This document shows positions 8,207 through 16,332 of a stretch of 64,000 nucleotides of DNA, piece after piece. The translations under genes and the position numbers were made by a program. The notes under the pieces were generated by a model that was given only the letters and a program-made list of their open reading frames with translations, had not been told where the DNA came from and did not search any database. Source of the DNA: a bacterium (lineage in GTDB: Bacteria > Lernaellota > Lernaellaia > JACKCT01); the NCBI GenBank assembly GCA_019912885.1, contig JAIOHV010000197.1:1-64000 (forward strand), read 5' to 3'. Every line of letters starts with the position of its first letter. The first letter of the stretch is position 1.

Positions 8207-9451
8207 ATGTCGATCGAGGACGCCCGCGAAATCGAACGCATCGTCGCGGAAAACGAGGTCTGGCGAGCCGCCTGCATCAACCTGATCGCGAGCGAAAACG
8301 TGCTCTCGCGGCGCGCGCGCGCGATGCTGTCGTCCGATTTCGGGCACCGATACGCCGAAGGCCATCCCGGCAAGCGTTACTACGAAGGCACGGCGTTCAT
8401 CGACGAGCTCGAGTCGCGCGCCGCGGCCGGCGTCAGAGAGATTTTCGGCGCCGCGAACGCGGACGTGCGGCCGTATTCCGGTAATGTCGCCAACGAGGCG
8501 CTCTTCTCGCGCTTCATCCGCGACGAGCGGCCGGTGATGGTGAACTCGACACCCGGCGGCGGGCACATCAGCCACCACAAGGCCGGCTCGGTCGGCAAGT
8601 TCGCCAAAAAGATCGTCGATTTTCCGCGAAGCCCGGACGGCTACACGATCGACGTCGCCGCCGCGCGCGATCTCATCGACGCGGAAAAACCGGGACTGTT
8701 GATTCTCGGCAAGAGCCTCATCCTGCGCCGCGAGCCGGTTGCCGATCTCGCCCAAATCTGCAAGGCGCGCGGCATCCGCCTTTTCTACGACGGCGCGCAC
8801 GTGCTGGGACTCATCGCGGGCGGCGCGTTTCAGGATCCGCTTGCCGAGGGCGCGGATTTCCTCACCGGCAGCACGCATAAGACCTTCTTCGGCCCGCAGC
8901 GCGGCGTGATCCTGTCGAATCACGAGGACGAGATGTGGAAGCTTGCCGATCGGGGCGTTTTCCCCGGTTCGACGAGCAACCACCACCTCAACACGCTCGC
9001 GGCGTTCAGCCTCGTCGTCGAGGAATGGAAATCGTTCGGCAAGGATTACGCGAGGCAGGTCGTCTCAAACGCGAAGTCGTTCGCCGAAGCGCTCGCGTCC
9101 GAGGGCCTTGACGTGCAGGGCAAGGAATTCGGCTACACCGAGACGCACCAGGTCGCCGTGTCGGTCAGGGACTTCGGCGGCGGCAAGGATGTCAGCCGGC
9201 GACTCGCCGAAAACAACATCATCACCAATATGAACATGCTGCCGTACGAGCCGCTGAAAAACGCCATGAACCCGGACGGTATCCGCACGGGCGTCCAGGA
9301 AATGACGCGATTCGGCATGAAGGGCGCGGAGATGAAGACGATCGCCGGCCTGTTCGCGCGGTGCGTCAAGGGTGAAATGGTCCGCAACGAGGTCGCCGAA
9401 TTCCGCACCCAATTTCAGGCCGTGCGCTTCAGTTTCGACGAACCGAAGTAA
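8207..9451 (+). CDS. glyA: Serine hydroxymethyltransferase
   Basis: A 414-residue fold-type I PLP enzyme that interconverts serine and glycine with tetrahydrofolate, the main one-carbon source. Seen are NLIASENVLS near the N-terminus, FGHRYAEGHPGKRYYEG, the FYDGAHVLGL motif with the cofactor Asp, and the Schiff-base lysine K225 in STHKTFFGPQRG. The sequence is a divergent type, with STPGGGHISHH where common bacterial GlyA differs. ATG 8207 is chosen because GAGG (8197-8200) precedes it and the residues before do not resemble the family. It stands alone upstream of the tRNA gene. Confidence 0.9.
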   Translation: MSIEDAREIERIVAENEVWRAACINLIASENVLSRRARAMLSSDFGHRYAEGHPGKRYYEGTAFIDELESRAAAGVREIFGAANADVRPYSGNVANEALFSRFIRDERPVMVNSTPGGGHISHHKAGSVGKFAKKIVDFPRSPDGYTIDVAAARDLIDAEKPGLLILGKSLILRREPVADLAQICKARGIRLFYDGAHVLGLIAGGAFQDPLAEGADFLTGSTHKTFFGPQRGVILSNHEDEMWKLADRGVFPGSTSNHHLNTLAAFSLVVEEWKSFGKDYARQVVSNAKSFAEALASEGLDVQGKEFGYTETHQVAVSVRDFGGGKDVSRRLAENNIITNMNMLPYEPLKNAMNPDGIRTGVQEMTRFGMKGAEMKTIAGLFARCVKGEMVRNEVAEFRTQFQAVRFSFDEPK

Positions 9452-9484
9452 GTTCGCCCTCCCGCGTGACAGGTCGCGAAAATC

Positions 9485-9512
9485 TTGCATTCAAAACGCG
9501 CGTGGCTAATAT
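9485..9512 (+). promoter_or_regulatory. Promoter of tRNA-Thr
   Basis: TTGCAT (9485-9490) and TAATAT (9507-9512) are 16 bases apart. A GC-rich stretch (GTGCGCGCC) follows the -10 box, as in stable-RNA promoters under stringent control. The tRNA begins about 12 bases downstream. Confidence 0.55.
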
Positions 9513-9524
9513 GTGCGCGCCTTT

Positions 9525-9596
9525 GCCGCCGTAGCTCAGGGGTAGAGCACCTCCTTGGTAAGGAGGTGGTCGGTGGTTCGATTCCACTCGGCGGCT
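9525..9596 (+). tRNA. tRNA-Thr (anticodon GGT)
   Basis: The acceptor stem GCCGCCG pairs perfectly with CGGCGGC. The D-arm has GCTC/GAGC, the anticodon stem CCTCC/GGAGG encloses the loop TTGGTAA with anticodon GGT, and the T-loop is TTCGATT closed by a five-pair stem. The 3' CCA is not encoded. The prophage begins within about 150 bases of its 3' end, so this tRNA may be the attachment target. Confidence 0.95.
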
Positions 9597-9602
9597 AATG
9601 AG

Positions 9603-9648
9603 AAAACCCTCGAAAAACCGCGAATTATCGCGGAGTTCGGGGGTTTTT
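9603..9648. terminator. Strong terminator after tRNA-Thr
   Basis: A 12-pair outer stem (AAAACCCTCGAA at 9603-9614 with TTCGGGGGTTTT at 9636-9647, one G-T pair) encloses a perfect inner hairpin (CCGCGA-ATTA-TCGCGG, 9618-9633). The A-tract and T-tract at its ends let it work in both directions, ending the tRNA transcript and the leftward phage transcript. Confidence 0.8.
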
Positions 9649-9694
9649 CTTTGCGGATGGGGAGGCGGGCGCGGTGCGTTTTATGCGGCGATTT

Positions 9695-9742
9695 GTTGCA
9701 AATTACTGCAAATTCGCGGCGTCGTTGCAAACCTATTGCAAA
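9695..9742. repeat. Four TGCAAA direct repeats at the prophage left end
   Basis: TGCAAA occurs at 9697, 9707, 9726 and 9737, at spacings of 10, 19 and 11 bases, roughly one or two helical turns. Three are TTGCAAA. The array lies between the tRNA terminator and the last phage gene, where arm-type integrase sites of a left attachment site would be expected. This role is inferred. Confidence 0.45.
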
Positions 9743-9761
9743 TCGGAATGGCGTTCGGCGG

Positions 9762-10001
9762 TCAGGATTCGGGCGGCGCGGGCGGCGCGGCGGCGGCTTT
9801 TTTCTCGTCGATCCGGCCCTGGCGGATGTTGTGCGTCACGGCCACAGCGGCGATGAGGCCGGCAAAGCCCAGGGCCACCGGCGCGGCGAGTGTGCCTGCG
9901 GCGACAAGAGAGACGAGCCAGGCGATGGTGCCGATGGCGCCGCCGGTCGAGACGAGCTTTTTCGAGACGAGATTCGCGAACGCGGCCGAGAGATTTTTCA
10001 T
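9762..10001 (-). CDS. Holin-like small membrane protein
   Basis: A 79-residue protein with a short N-terminal helix, two hydrophobic segments (about residues 19-37 and 39-56, with a short TLAAP turn) and a charged, Pro/Ala-rich C-terminus. Its start overlaps the stop of the muramidase gene (ATGA), the usual arrangement of an endolysin and its holin. It would form the membrane lesion that lets the muramidase reach the cell wall. The sequence itself is not recognised as a named holin family, so the call rests on size, topology and neighbour. Confidence 0.6.
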   Translation of the reverse strand: MKNLSAAFANLVSKKLVSTGGAIGTIAWLVSLVAAGTLAAPVALGFAGLIAAVAVTHNIRQGRIDEKKAAAAPPAPPES

Positions 10002-10681
10002 CCCCGCCCCTCCGGTTTGCCGTTCGGCCAGACGGCCGTTCCCGGCGGCACGTCCGAGACCTGGACAAGGTGAAGGCCGCTGCGCCTGGCCTCGGCGCAT
10101 GCCCGCGCAAGGCGCGCGGCGTAGTCATCGACATTGCTGCCGTTGTAGATCCTAGCGAACGTCCTCCAGTCGGCCTCGCGCAGCGCGTCAAGCGCGTTTT
10201 TTTTCACGATGAACTCGAAGACCGCGGCGATCGCCGTCGGAAGGTCGTGGAAAGCCTCGACCATCGCGCGCGCGCTGACGTAACCGAGCATCGAAAAGTG
10301 AAAACCCATGATCTGGCCCGGGCCGACGCTGATCGAAAGGTACGGCCCGTCGCCGGGGAAAAGCGCGCGCGCGAGCGCGAACGCCTCGTGCTCGCGGTCC
10401 TGACGGTCGACGTGAATCGCGCGCCACGTTTCGCAGGCGTTCTGGCGAAACTGCTGTCCGCGCCAGCCGGTGCGCGGGCGGAAGTGCGTATCGAAGATGG
10501 ACGGCGCATCCTTCCCCGCGTAGGTGAAAAGTTTGTGCGCCTCCAGGCGAATCGTCGGAGTCCCGTCCGGATTCGCGATCGTTCCGCCGCTTTCCACCTC
10601 GAAGACCGCGATCGCGTGCGCGACCGGCACGCGATGCGCATGCGCGTATTTCGCGATGAGCCGGAGCTGCTCGTCGGTCAT
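9998..10681 (-). CDS. Phage endolysin, N-acetylmuramidase (DUF3380 type)
   Basis: A 227-residue protein without a signal peptide. The N-terminal HAIAVFEVESGG holds the likely catalytic glutamates, followed by TIRLEAHKLF and SISVGPGQIMG, which are typical of the DUF3380/N-acetylmuramidase family found in phage endolysins. It would cut glycan strands of peptidoglycan at the end of infection. There is no separate wall-binding domain. It overlaps the holin gene downstream and a small Cys-rich gene upstream by four bases each, forming a tight lysis cassette at the left end of the phage. Confidence 0.85.
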   Translation of the reverse strand: MTDEQLRLIAKYAHAHRVPVAHAIAVFEVESGGTIANPDGTPTIRLEAHKLFTYAGKDAPSIFDTHFRPRTGWRGQQFRQNACETWRAIHVDRQDREHEAFALARALFPGDGPYLSISVGPGQIMGFHFSMLGYVSARAMVEAFHDLPTAIAAVFEFIVKKNALDALREADWRTFARIYNGSNVDDYAARLARACAEARRSGLHLVQVSDVPPGTAVWPNGKPEGRG

Positions 10682-10896
10682 CGGCGCGCCCCTTCCTGCA
10701 CGTACAGCGCGCACCATTCCGAGGCGTCGGAGAATTTGCGGAGATCCGCCTCGGAGCGCTCGGCGCAATCCGCGGGGCCGTGGCGACGCGCGCAGTCGGC
10801 GCAGAGCTCGCCCTGCCCCGGCGCCGGTTGAAGCATCCCGTCCGGATCGCCCCCCGTGGCGGGGATATCCTTGCGTTGGTCACACGGCAGCCGCAT
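10678..10896 (-). CDS. Small Cys-rich phage protein, unknown
   Basis: A 72-residue protein with five cysteines, including a CADCARRHGPADC cluster that could bind zinc. No signal peptide or membrane segment is visible. The start (ATG at 10896) lies inside the 3' end of the heptosyltransferase gene, and its stop overlaps the muramidase start, so it is translationally coupled between glycan and lysis genes. No family is recognised; a spanin is unlikely because it lacks a transmembrane helix or lipobox. Confidence 0.5.
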   Translation of the reverse strand: MRLPCDQRKDIPATGGDPDGMLQPAPGQGELCADCARRHGPADCAERSEADLRKFSDASEWCALYVQEGARR

Positions 10897-12013
10897 GCGT
10901 TTGGCCTTTCTTGTTCGCGAGGATGTCCCGGACGGCGGCAACGACCGCGCGCGGCGGGAGCGTTTCAAAACACGGGGAGTCGCGCCGGCCCCGCTCGACC
11001 GCCTTCGGACAGGGCGCGTGCCCGTGAAGCAGGCAAGGCGCGCACGGCCACGCGGCGCGGTCGACCTCGAGCGTCGTGCAGAGGGGATAGTCCTTCGTCC
11101 GGATCGCGCCCGGGAACGGGCCGTAGAGCGCGATCGTGGGCACGCCAAGGGCCGCGGCGTAGTGGACAAGGGATGAGTCCGGCGCGACCAGGGCGTCGCA
11201 GCCGGCGAGCGCGGCGGCGACGTCGGCCATGTCGGGCAGGACGCCGCAGAGATTCACGATACCGGCGCGGCGAAGATCCTGCGTAAAGTCTTTCGGCCGA
11301 TCCGAGAACAAAAAGACGTAGGACGACTGGGCGAGCTTCCAGGCGACGCGTTTGAGCGCATCCAGGGGATATGTGCGCACCGGGGAGCTTGCCCGCATCT
11401 GGATCGCGACCCAGGGCAGACCCTCCACGGGGGCGAAGGCGGCAAGCGTCTTCGCGATCGCATCGGCGCGCGCCGGCGAGACGTTGTAAACCGGGACGCG
11501 GTTATCGGCCGCGAGCGTCACGCACGCGCGCGCCGCGAAGATGTCCACGCCGGGAAGCGCGGCGTCGGTCGAGGACTCGATGGTGTTGTTGAACGTGAGG
11601 AGAAAGTCGACGGACGAAAGCGCCGCCGCGGGAAACGGGACGCTCACGATCTCGTCGATGTCGGGGTTGCCCGCAAGGACGGAGCGGTAGCGATCGACCG
11701 TCGCGAACTTGATGCGGGCCAAGGGATAGCGCCGCTTCAATTCGCGGATCGCCGGGGTGATCATGAGCAGGTCGCCGTATCCGCCGTTTCGCCAGAGCAG
11801 AACGGTGCGCCCGTTCAGATCTTCGCCCGCGTATTGGCGTACCTCGATGTCGTTGATCTCGCGGATGTAGGGCGCCCACGCGCTCGTCTGGAATTTTTCG
11901 GCCATGGTGTCGGTGAAGACGTGCGCCTCGTTCCCGACGACCACGTCGTCGATCTTCAGGCTGACGACGGCGCCGCCGGGCTTTCGGATCTTGTAGAAGG
12001 CGATCGTTTTCAC
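10880..12013 (-). CDS. Glycosyltransferase family 9 (heptosyltransferase-like)
   Basis: A 377-residue GT-B enzyme. WRNGGYGDLLMITPAIREL is the N-terminal GT9 signature, and the C-terminal half has LVAPDSSLVHYAAALGVP, the nucleotide-sugar binding motif of ADP-heptose transferases. A CAPCLLHGHAPC cysteine cluster lies near the end. GT9 enzymes usually build the LPS core; in a phage operon the acceptor could be host surface glycan or a virion protein. GTG 12013 is chosen because it overlaps the stop of the upstream gene as GTGA, the pattern used across this operon. Confidence 0.85.
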   Translation of the reverse strand: MKTIAFYKIRKPGGAVVSLKIDDVVVGNEAHVFTDTMAEKFQTSAWAPYIREINDIEVRQYAGEDLNGRTVLLWRNGGYGDLLMITPAIRELKRRYPLARIKFATVDRYRSVLAGNPDIDEIVSVPFPAAALSSVDFLLTFNNTIESSTDAALPGVDIFAARACVTLAADNRVPVYNVSPARADAIAKTLAAFAPVEGLPWVAIQMRASSPVRTYPLDALKRVAWKLAQSSYVFLFSDRPKDFTQDLRRAGIVNLCGVLPDMADVAAALAGCDALVAPDSSLVHYAAALGVPTIALYGPFPGAIRTKDYPLCTTLEVDRAAWPCAPCLLHGHAPCPKAVERGRRDSPCFETLPPRAVVAAVRDILANKKGQTHAAAV

Positions 12014-12771
12014 GGCGCGCTCCAATGCACGTGCGGGCAGGAGCGCGCGTTTTTGTGGATCACGGCCGGACGTTTCCCCGCCGCGTCCAGGACGACGCCC
12101 TTTTCGAGGTTCGGGGCGAGCGTGCAGAGGGTGTAGTTCCAGGTCTCGTTTTGATGCGCGTCAAACGGCCAGATCCGGCCGTGCACCGCCCACGTGAGCG
12201 CCCACTGGTCCGCGCCGCCGATCGTCGCAAGCGCGCCCGTGGTGCATTGGCGAAACGCCCACCGGCAGTACTCCCGGACGATCTCGACGGCGCCGTAAAA
12301 AAAGCCGCCGTTGATGACCGGAAGCGCCGCGAAGCTCGTGAGGAGCCAGCGGCCGAAGGGATCGGCGCCGACCCAGCGCTTCATCGTCGCGTTGTCGCGA
12401 AGGAGCCGGGGGTTGATCTCCGCGGCCGCGGCCGGGGTGTCGGAAGCGAAAAGCGGCGCGACCGACCCCTGAAAGAAAACGTCCCCGCCGTCCCAGCAGG
12501 CGACGCGCTCGATGGGGGCAAAGCGCCCCAGCACCATCGCGAAATCGCGCAGGCGAAGGACGGGGATGATGACGTGCGCGGGATGGCGGCGCACCGTCAC
12601 GATCTCGACGTCGCCCTGGCGTTTGAGCTGCGCCTTCTGCCCCTCGGCGAATCCGTAATCGACGATGACGACCAGGCCGTCGAATTTGCCGGACGCGCGC
12701 AGGGAGGGGAGAAACTGCGCGTCAAGGTGCGCGAACGCGCCGGCGTCGCCGCAGGTGAGGACAAGGCTCAT
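12010..12771 (-). CDS. GT-A type glycosyltransferase, family uncertain
   Basis: A 253-residue protein with a Rossmann-like N-terminus (SLVLTCGDAG, LVVIVDYGFAEGQ) and a DGGD motif at residues 94-97 (ACWDGGDVFF) in the place of the metal-binding D-x-D of GT-A enzymes. INGGFFYG and GGADQWALTW resemble GT8-like substrate loops. The donor and acceptor are unknown. It is coupled by four-base overlaps to the GT9 gene downstream and the DUF115-type gene upstream. Confidence 0.6.
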   Translation of the reverse strand: MSLVLTCGDAGAFAHLDAQFLPSLRASGKFDGLVVIVDYGFAEGQKAQLKRQGDVEIVTVRRHPAHVIIPVLRLRDFAMVLGRFAPIERVACWDGGDVFFQGSVAPLFASDTPAAAAEINPRLLRDNATMKRWVGADPFGRWLLTSFAALPVINGGFFYGAVEIVREYCRWAFRQCTTGALATIGGADQWALTWAVHGRIWPFDAHQNETWNYTLCTLAPNLEKGVVLDAAGKRPAVIHKNARSCPHVHWSAP

Positions 12772-13436
12772 GAACGCACCCCGCTTTCCGCGGGCGCGGC
12801 GGCGATCGCGTCGGCCAGCGCGCGGTGCGCAAGGAATTCCAGGCCGTGAAAGGCGCCCGCGCTTTCGATCTCGATGAAGGCTTGCTTGCGGCGGATCGCT
12901 TCGTCGGCCCAGCGGTAGGAGGTCGGATTGCTCGCGAGGTGCCGGTGAAAGACGTGGCCGCTCTTTCCGTCAAACCCGTTCCCGCCGTCAAAACCCACGA
13001 GAAACGCGCGGGCAAAGCCGAGGTGGACCGTAAGGCCGAGCGCCGCATCCGTCGTGCTGTACATGCAATGGCCGGGCAGGTCGCAGGGATTGAAGTAGAC
13101 GGGCTCGGGGAGCTTTTCCCAGCCGCACATCTGGTTCACGAAGCAGGTGACGCCGCGATGGATCGCGCCGGGCAGGTAGGCCTTGAACTCCGGGAGCGAA
13201 TCGAGAAAGACCCAGAAATCGGGCTCGGCCTTGTCGGCGAAAAAGATCGTGTGGTTGACGCAAAGGACGCGATGCGGGGCGAGAAGCGAAAGGTCGTTGG
13301 CCAGAAGCGACGGCCCGCTTCCGAGGATGAAGATCGTCTCGCCGGCGTGCGCGCCGCGCCGATCGCGGAAACGCTCGCGGGAAAGGTGCGTGCGCCAGTA
13401 ATCCTCCGGGCGGTCGAGCGTCCCGTCACGCGGCAT
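12768..13436 (-). CDS. DUF115/MptE-like protein of the glycan operon
   Basis: A 222-residue protein with FILGSGPSL at residues 36-44, the glycine-rich motif of DUF115 (6-hydroxymethylpterin pyrophosphokinase MptE-like) proteins, which include motility accessory factors that glycosylate flagellin and enzymes of sialic-acid-type surface glycan pathways. A second conserved-looking stretch is LGFARAFLVGFDG. It overlaps the flanking glycosyltransferase genes by 4 and 11 bases. In this setting it likely moves or modifies a sugar; this is inference from the family and neighbours. Confidence 0.65.
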   Translation of the reverse strand: MPRDGTLDRPEDYWRTHLSRERFRDRRGAHAGETIFILGSGPSLLANDLSLLAPHRVLCVNHTIFFADKAEPDFWVFLDSLPEFKAYLPGAIHRGVTCFVNQMCGWEKLPEPVYFNPCDLPGHCMYSTTDAALGLTVHLGFARAFLVGFDGGNGFDGKSGHVFHRHLASNPTSYRWADEAIRRKQAFIEIESAGAFHGLEFLAHRALADAIAAAPAESGVRS

Positions 13437-14178
13437 GGATCACCCCGCCCGCGAGGGAGACGCGCGGCCTGGGCCTGCGCTCCGCTTTCAATTTGGCGGC
13501 GATGAGCTCCCGCAGCCGCGCGCCGGCGGCGTCGCACTCGCGTGCGAACTTCGCGGTCGCGGAGTTGGCGTGCCGGCCCCGGCGATAGAGGATCTCCGGC
13601 AGGCGCGCGCACTCCCAGCCGTGGGCGAGGATGGAAAGCCAGAGGGCGTAGTCCTCGGCGAGGTAGAGATTCGCCGCGTCCGGGCACCAGGCGAGAATCC
13701 CGTCGACGCCGCCCGCTTGCTCGTAAGCCTCGCGGCGAAACAGGCAGGGGCCGCCGTGCAGCTCGTTGGCGCGGGTCAGGACGCGGCCGCGATTGGTCGT
13801 CCCGCGCGTGTGATCGAGATTGCAGGAGACGATCGCGCAGCGCGGCCGTTTGGCGAGCCAGGCGGCCTGCTTCTCGAAGCGCGCGGGCAGGCTCTCGTCG
13901 TCCGCGTCCTGGAGCGCGATGTATTCGCCGGCGCTGCACTCGATGCCCGCGCGGCGCGCCCAGAGCGGGCCCACGTTTTGCGGAAGGCGGATCAGGCGAA
14001 GGCGCGGGTCCGCGAATTCGCGGACAAGCGCGGCAAGCCCCGGCTGCCAGCCGTCCTCGATGACGAACACCTCCACGGGGGGCAAGGTTTGGGCCAGGAG
14101 CGAGGCGATCGCGCGGCGGACGAAATCCGGCGGCGTCCGGTAAACGGGCATCACGGCGCTGATGCGGGGAGCCGTCAC
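13426..14178 (-). CDS. Glycosyltransferase family 2
   Basis: A 250-residue GT-A enzyme. ISAVMPVYRTPP opens the fold, IED at residues 40-42 lies in the nucleotide site, and YIALQDADDES (87-96) carries the metal-binding D-x-D. LFRREAYEQAGG and AEDYALWLSIL are typical GT2 acceptor-side motifs. GTG 14178 overlaps the stop of the upstream GT2 gene (GTGA). It is the second of four glycosyltransferase-type genes in a row in the late phage operon. Confidence 0.85.
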   Translation of the reverse strand: MTAPRISAVMPVYRTPPDFVRRAIASLLAQTLPPVEVFVIEDGWQPGLAALVREFADPRLRLIRLPQNVGPLWARRAGIECSAGEYIALQDADDESLPARFEKQAAWLAKRPRCAIVSCNLDHTRGTTNRGRVLTRANELHGGPCLFRREAYEQAGGVDGILAWCPDAANLYLAEDYALWLSILAHGWECARLPEILYRRGRHANSATAKFARECDAAGARLRELIAAKLKAERRPRPRVSLAGGVIHAA

Positions 14179-14894
14179 ACCGCCCTCGCCCCGCGCGCCG
14201 GCAGGCTCTCCTGAAGCTCGCGTTCGGAGACGCGGCCGCGCGCGTAGGGATCGGCAAGATCGGCGAGGCTCCCGAAACACTCGCCGTTGCGCCGCATCGA
14301 GCGGACGTAATAGGCCTCTTCGTGCCCGGGCCCGACGGGATCGTGGATGTCGGGAAGGCCGTGCCGCTCGACAAAATCCCAGGCGAAGACCCACGCGGCC
14401 GCGCCGTGCTCGCGCTGAACGGCAAGTCTCCGGCCGAAGGCGCGAAGCTCCTCGAACCGCGTGTAGTGCGGGTCGATCCACGGGCAGGCGACGGTGATGC
14501 GGCGCGCCTTCGCCTCCGGCAACTTGAGAAAGGCGATGCATTCGTCAAGCCAGCCCGGGCGCAGTTCGACGTCGTTGTCGATCATGGCGACAAAGCGCCG
14601 GCGCTCAGCCGGGAGCGTGTGCGCGATGGTCGCGAGGAAGGCGGCAAGGGCGTAGGACTTGCCCCAGGCGACGCCCTCGGGCACGGATCGTTGCAGGTGG
14701 ATCGCGGCGATGCCCGCGCGCATCCGCAGCTCGCGGTAAAGCTCGAGGAGCGGGTCGAATTCGCGATCGCTCCGGTCATCAAAGATGTGCAGCTCGGCCC
14801 GGCCTCCCCCGTGGATGAGAATCTCCCGGATCGTCGCGCGCGTGACGGCGGCCCGGTTTCGGACGGAGACGAAGATTTGCGTATCGATCGTCAC
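14175..14894 (-). CDS. Glycosyltransferase family 2
   Basis: A 239-residue GT-A protein. TQIFVSVRNRA begins the fold, HIFDDRS lies in the nucleotide site and FVAMIDNDVEL gives the metal-binding D-N-D (residues 106-108). The C-terminal EEAYYVRSMRRNG resembles the acceptor side of GT2 enzymes. It starts the glycan operon, overlapping the stop of the coiled-coil membrane protein upstream by four bases. Confidence 0.8.
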   Translation of the reverse strand: MTIDTQIFVSVRNRAAVTRATIREILIHGGGRAELHIFDDRSDREFDPLLELYRELRMRAGIAAIHLQRSVPEGVAWGKSYALAAFLATIAHTLPAERRRFVAMIDNDVELRPGWLDECIAFLKLPEAKARRITVACPWIDPHYTRFEELRAFGRRLAVQREHGAAAWVFAWDFVERHGLPDIHDPVGPGHEEAYYVRSMRRNGECFGSLADLADPYARGRVSERELQESLPARGARAV

Positions 14895-15451
14895 GGGGCT
14901 TGCGCGGGCTCGGGGGGCGGCGGCGCGGGGACCGGCGAGAAATCCGGTTCGGGCGGCATCGCGCGTTCGATCTCCTGCATGACCGGCATGGCGTTTTTCA
15001 GGAAATCGCCGAGGTTGACCGATGTGCGCGCCTGCAAGACGAGATTCACGATGAGCGAAAAGAAAAAGGCGGCGGCGATGATGAGGTAGAGCACGCCGCG
15101 AAACGTTTTGGGCAACGGCAGGCGGACGGTGATCTCATCCGTTTTCAGGTCGTCCGTCTCGCGCGTGCCCCGCCGTTGCCCGTCCGCGCCGGCGTCGATC
15201 ACGTCTTCCCGGCGGCGGCCGCCGACGCCGGCGATCTGCCGGTCCTCGACGCGCTTCACGTAATCGCGAAGCTCGTCCATCCGGCGCTCGCCGTCCTTGA
15301 AACGTTGATTGGATGCGGCGATGAACGTCGCGAGCTGGGTCGCGATCTCGCCGTGCTTTTTCGCGAGATCATCGAAGGCCTCTTCCATGCGGTCCTCAAA
15401 GCGTTCGCGTTCGCGCCGGGTCGTATCGTCGCCGCGTTGATCAAGGCTCAT
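14891..15451 (-). CDS. Coiled-coil protein with one membrane anchor
   Basis: A 186-residue protein. Residues 10-75 are charged and helical (coiled coil), residues 119-141 form one hydrophobic segment (VLYLIIAAAFFFSLIVNLVL), and the tail is Pro-rich (PVPAPPPPEP). The topology resembles a tail-associated membrane protein or an i-spanin with unusually long cytoplasmic coiled coil, but no family is recognised. It heads the leftward block of glycan and lysis genes, coupled to the first GT2 gene. A phage-wide repeat element lies 36 bp upstream of its start. Confidence 0.55.
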   Translation of the reverse strand: MSLDQRGDDTTRRERERFEDRMEEAFDDLAKKHGEIATQLATFIAASNQRFKDGERRMDELRDYVKRVEDRQIAGVGGRRREDVIDAGADGQRRGTRETDDLKTDEITVRLPLPKTFRGVLYLIIAAAFFFSLIVNLVLQARTSVNLGDFLKNAMPVMQEIERAMPPEPDFSPVPAPPPPEPAQAP

Positions 15452-15486
15452 GAACGGCAGGTGTGGCAGACGCCGCGCGCGCGGAT

Positions 15487-15637
15487 AAGGGCGGCGTGTT
15501 TTTTAGAAACGGACTTTTTACCGCGAAGACGCGAAGGAGGATTGAGGGAAATCGCGTCTCACGCGGAGGCGCGGAGCGCGCGGAGAGTTGCGACGTCAGA
15601 GCCGCAAACGGAAGCGCAGCGGAGTGCGCGGTTGGAG
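15487..15637. repeat. Dispersed intergenic repeats, copy A
   Basis: Contains AGGGCGGCGTGTTTTTTAGA (15488-15507), then ACCGCGAAGACGCGAAGG (about 15519-15537), a related GC-rich unit, and TCAGAGCCGCAAACGGAAGC leading into AGTGCGCGG (15596-15632). The same modules recur at 24408-24610, 25312-25358 and 30808-31003, and the first module alone at 49784 and 55246. Confidence 0.7.
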
Positions 15638-15754
15638 ACGAGCCAGCGTACGGTTACAATCGAACCGAACTCCGCCACGGCGGTGATCCTATGCGGGTCG
15701 AACGGCTGCTGAATGGAGGCACCACGGGATCGTACCCGAATGACGTGACGAGTC

Positions 15755-15793
15755 GAGCGGCGTGCTGCAGATTGCGCTCGCGACACGCCGCTC
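15755..15793. other. 10-bp inverted repeat (hairpin)
   Basis: GAGCGGCGTG (15755-15764) and CACGCCGCTC (15784-15793) are perfectly complementary with a 19-base loop. It lies between the repeats and the first plus-strand cargo gene; it could be a terminator without T-run or a protein site. Confidence 0.5.
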
Positions 15794-15850
15794 TCCCTTT
15801 GTCACGAAAAAGCGACTTTGTCGGCGCAACTCTTCTCCCGGAGGTCCGAG

Positions 15851-16123
15851 ATGAGCAACATCATGCCCGATGACGGATTGATAGAGCGCTGGATATTAGT
15901 GCACGGACGGACGGCGTACCTGCGGGATCCGATAGCAGGAAATGCGAGTTTTTCCACGGTGGCGGAAGAACTTAAAATTTCCCGTCGGGACGTGGTGCGT
16001 ATCGCGAAAAACCTCATGACGATCGGTCTCATCGAGGGTGTGGCGCAGGATCTGTATCGTGTCGGGAAAGGACGAATAGACGACGTGAATCGATCACTCG
16101 ACGAAGCAACGTTTCTGCCATAA
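15851..16123 (+). CDS. Small winged-helix DNA-binding protein
   Basis: A 90-residue protein whose central part (VAEELKISRRDVVRIAKNLMTIGLI, split here as two helices and a recognition helix, about residues 36-60) has the layout of a winged helix-turn-helix. ATG 15851 is preceded by GGAGGT six bases upstream, so the longer frame is not used. It is the first plus-strand gene in the phage region and probably a regulator of the cargo block. Confidence 0.65.
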   Translation: MSNIMPDDGLIERWILVHGRTAYLRDPIAGNASFSTVAEELKISRRDVVRIAKNLMTIGLIEGVAQDLYRVGKGRIDDVNRSLDEATFLP

Positions 16124-16215
16124 ACGTCGCGCGGATCGTGGATTTGCCGAGCTGGGGCTCGGCGTTCCCAGCCCATCCTCCGCTGCCTCCGCGGCTCCGC
16201 GTGAAATTGAAGCCC

Positions 16216-16332
16216 CTACGAAATCAATTTCGTGAGCTGCGCGAGGGATTCGAGAAGGCGCGCGATCTCGGCCGGCGTGAAGCCCTTGGCGGCGAGCTTT
16301 TCGACGAGTTCCAGGATGTCGTCCGGGGACAT
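16216..16332 (-). CDS. 38-residue protein divergent from an XRE regulator
   Basis: A very small frame on the minus strand (begins MSPDDILELV, ends QLTKLIS) with GGAGA placed six bases before the ATG. It is predicted to be two amphipathic helices; KGFTPAEIARLLESL resembles one helix-turn-helix unit. It is divergent from the XRE gene across an 84-base gap. This pairing suggests a regulatory peptide or antitoxin-like partner, but nothing more can be said. The overlapping plus-strand frame has worse composition and no ribosome-binding site. Confidence 0.5.
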   Translation of the reverse strand: MSPDDILELVEKLAAKGFTPAEIARLLESLAQLTKLIS

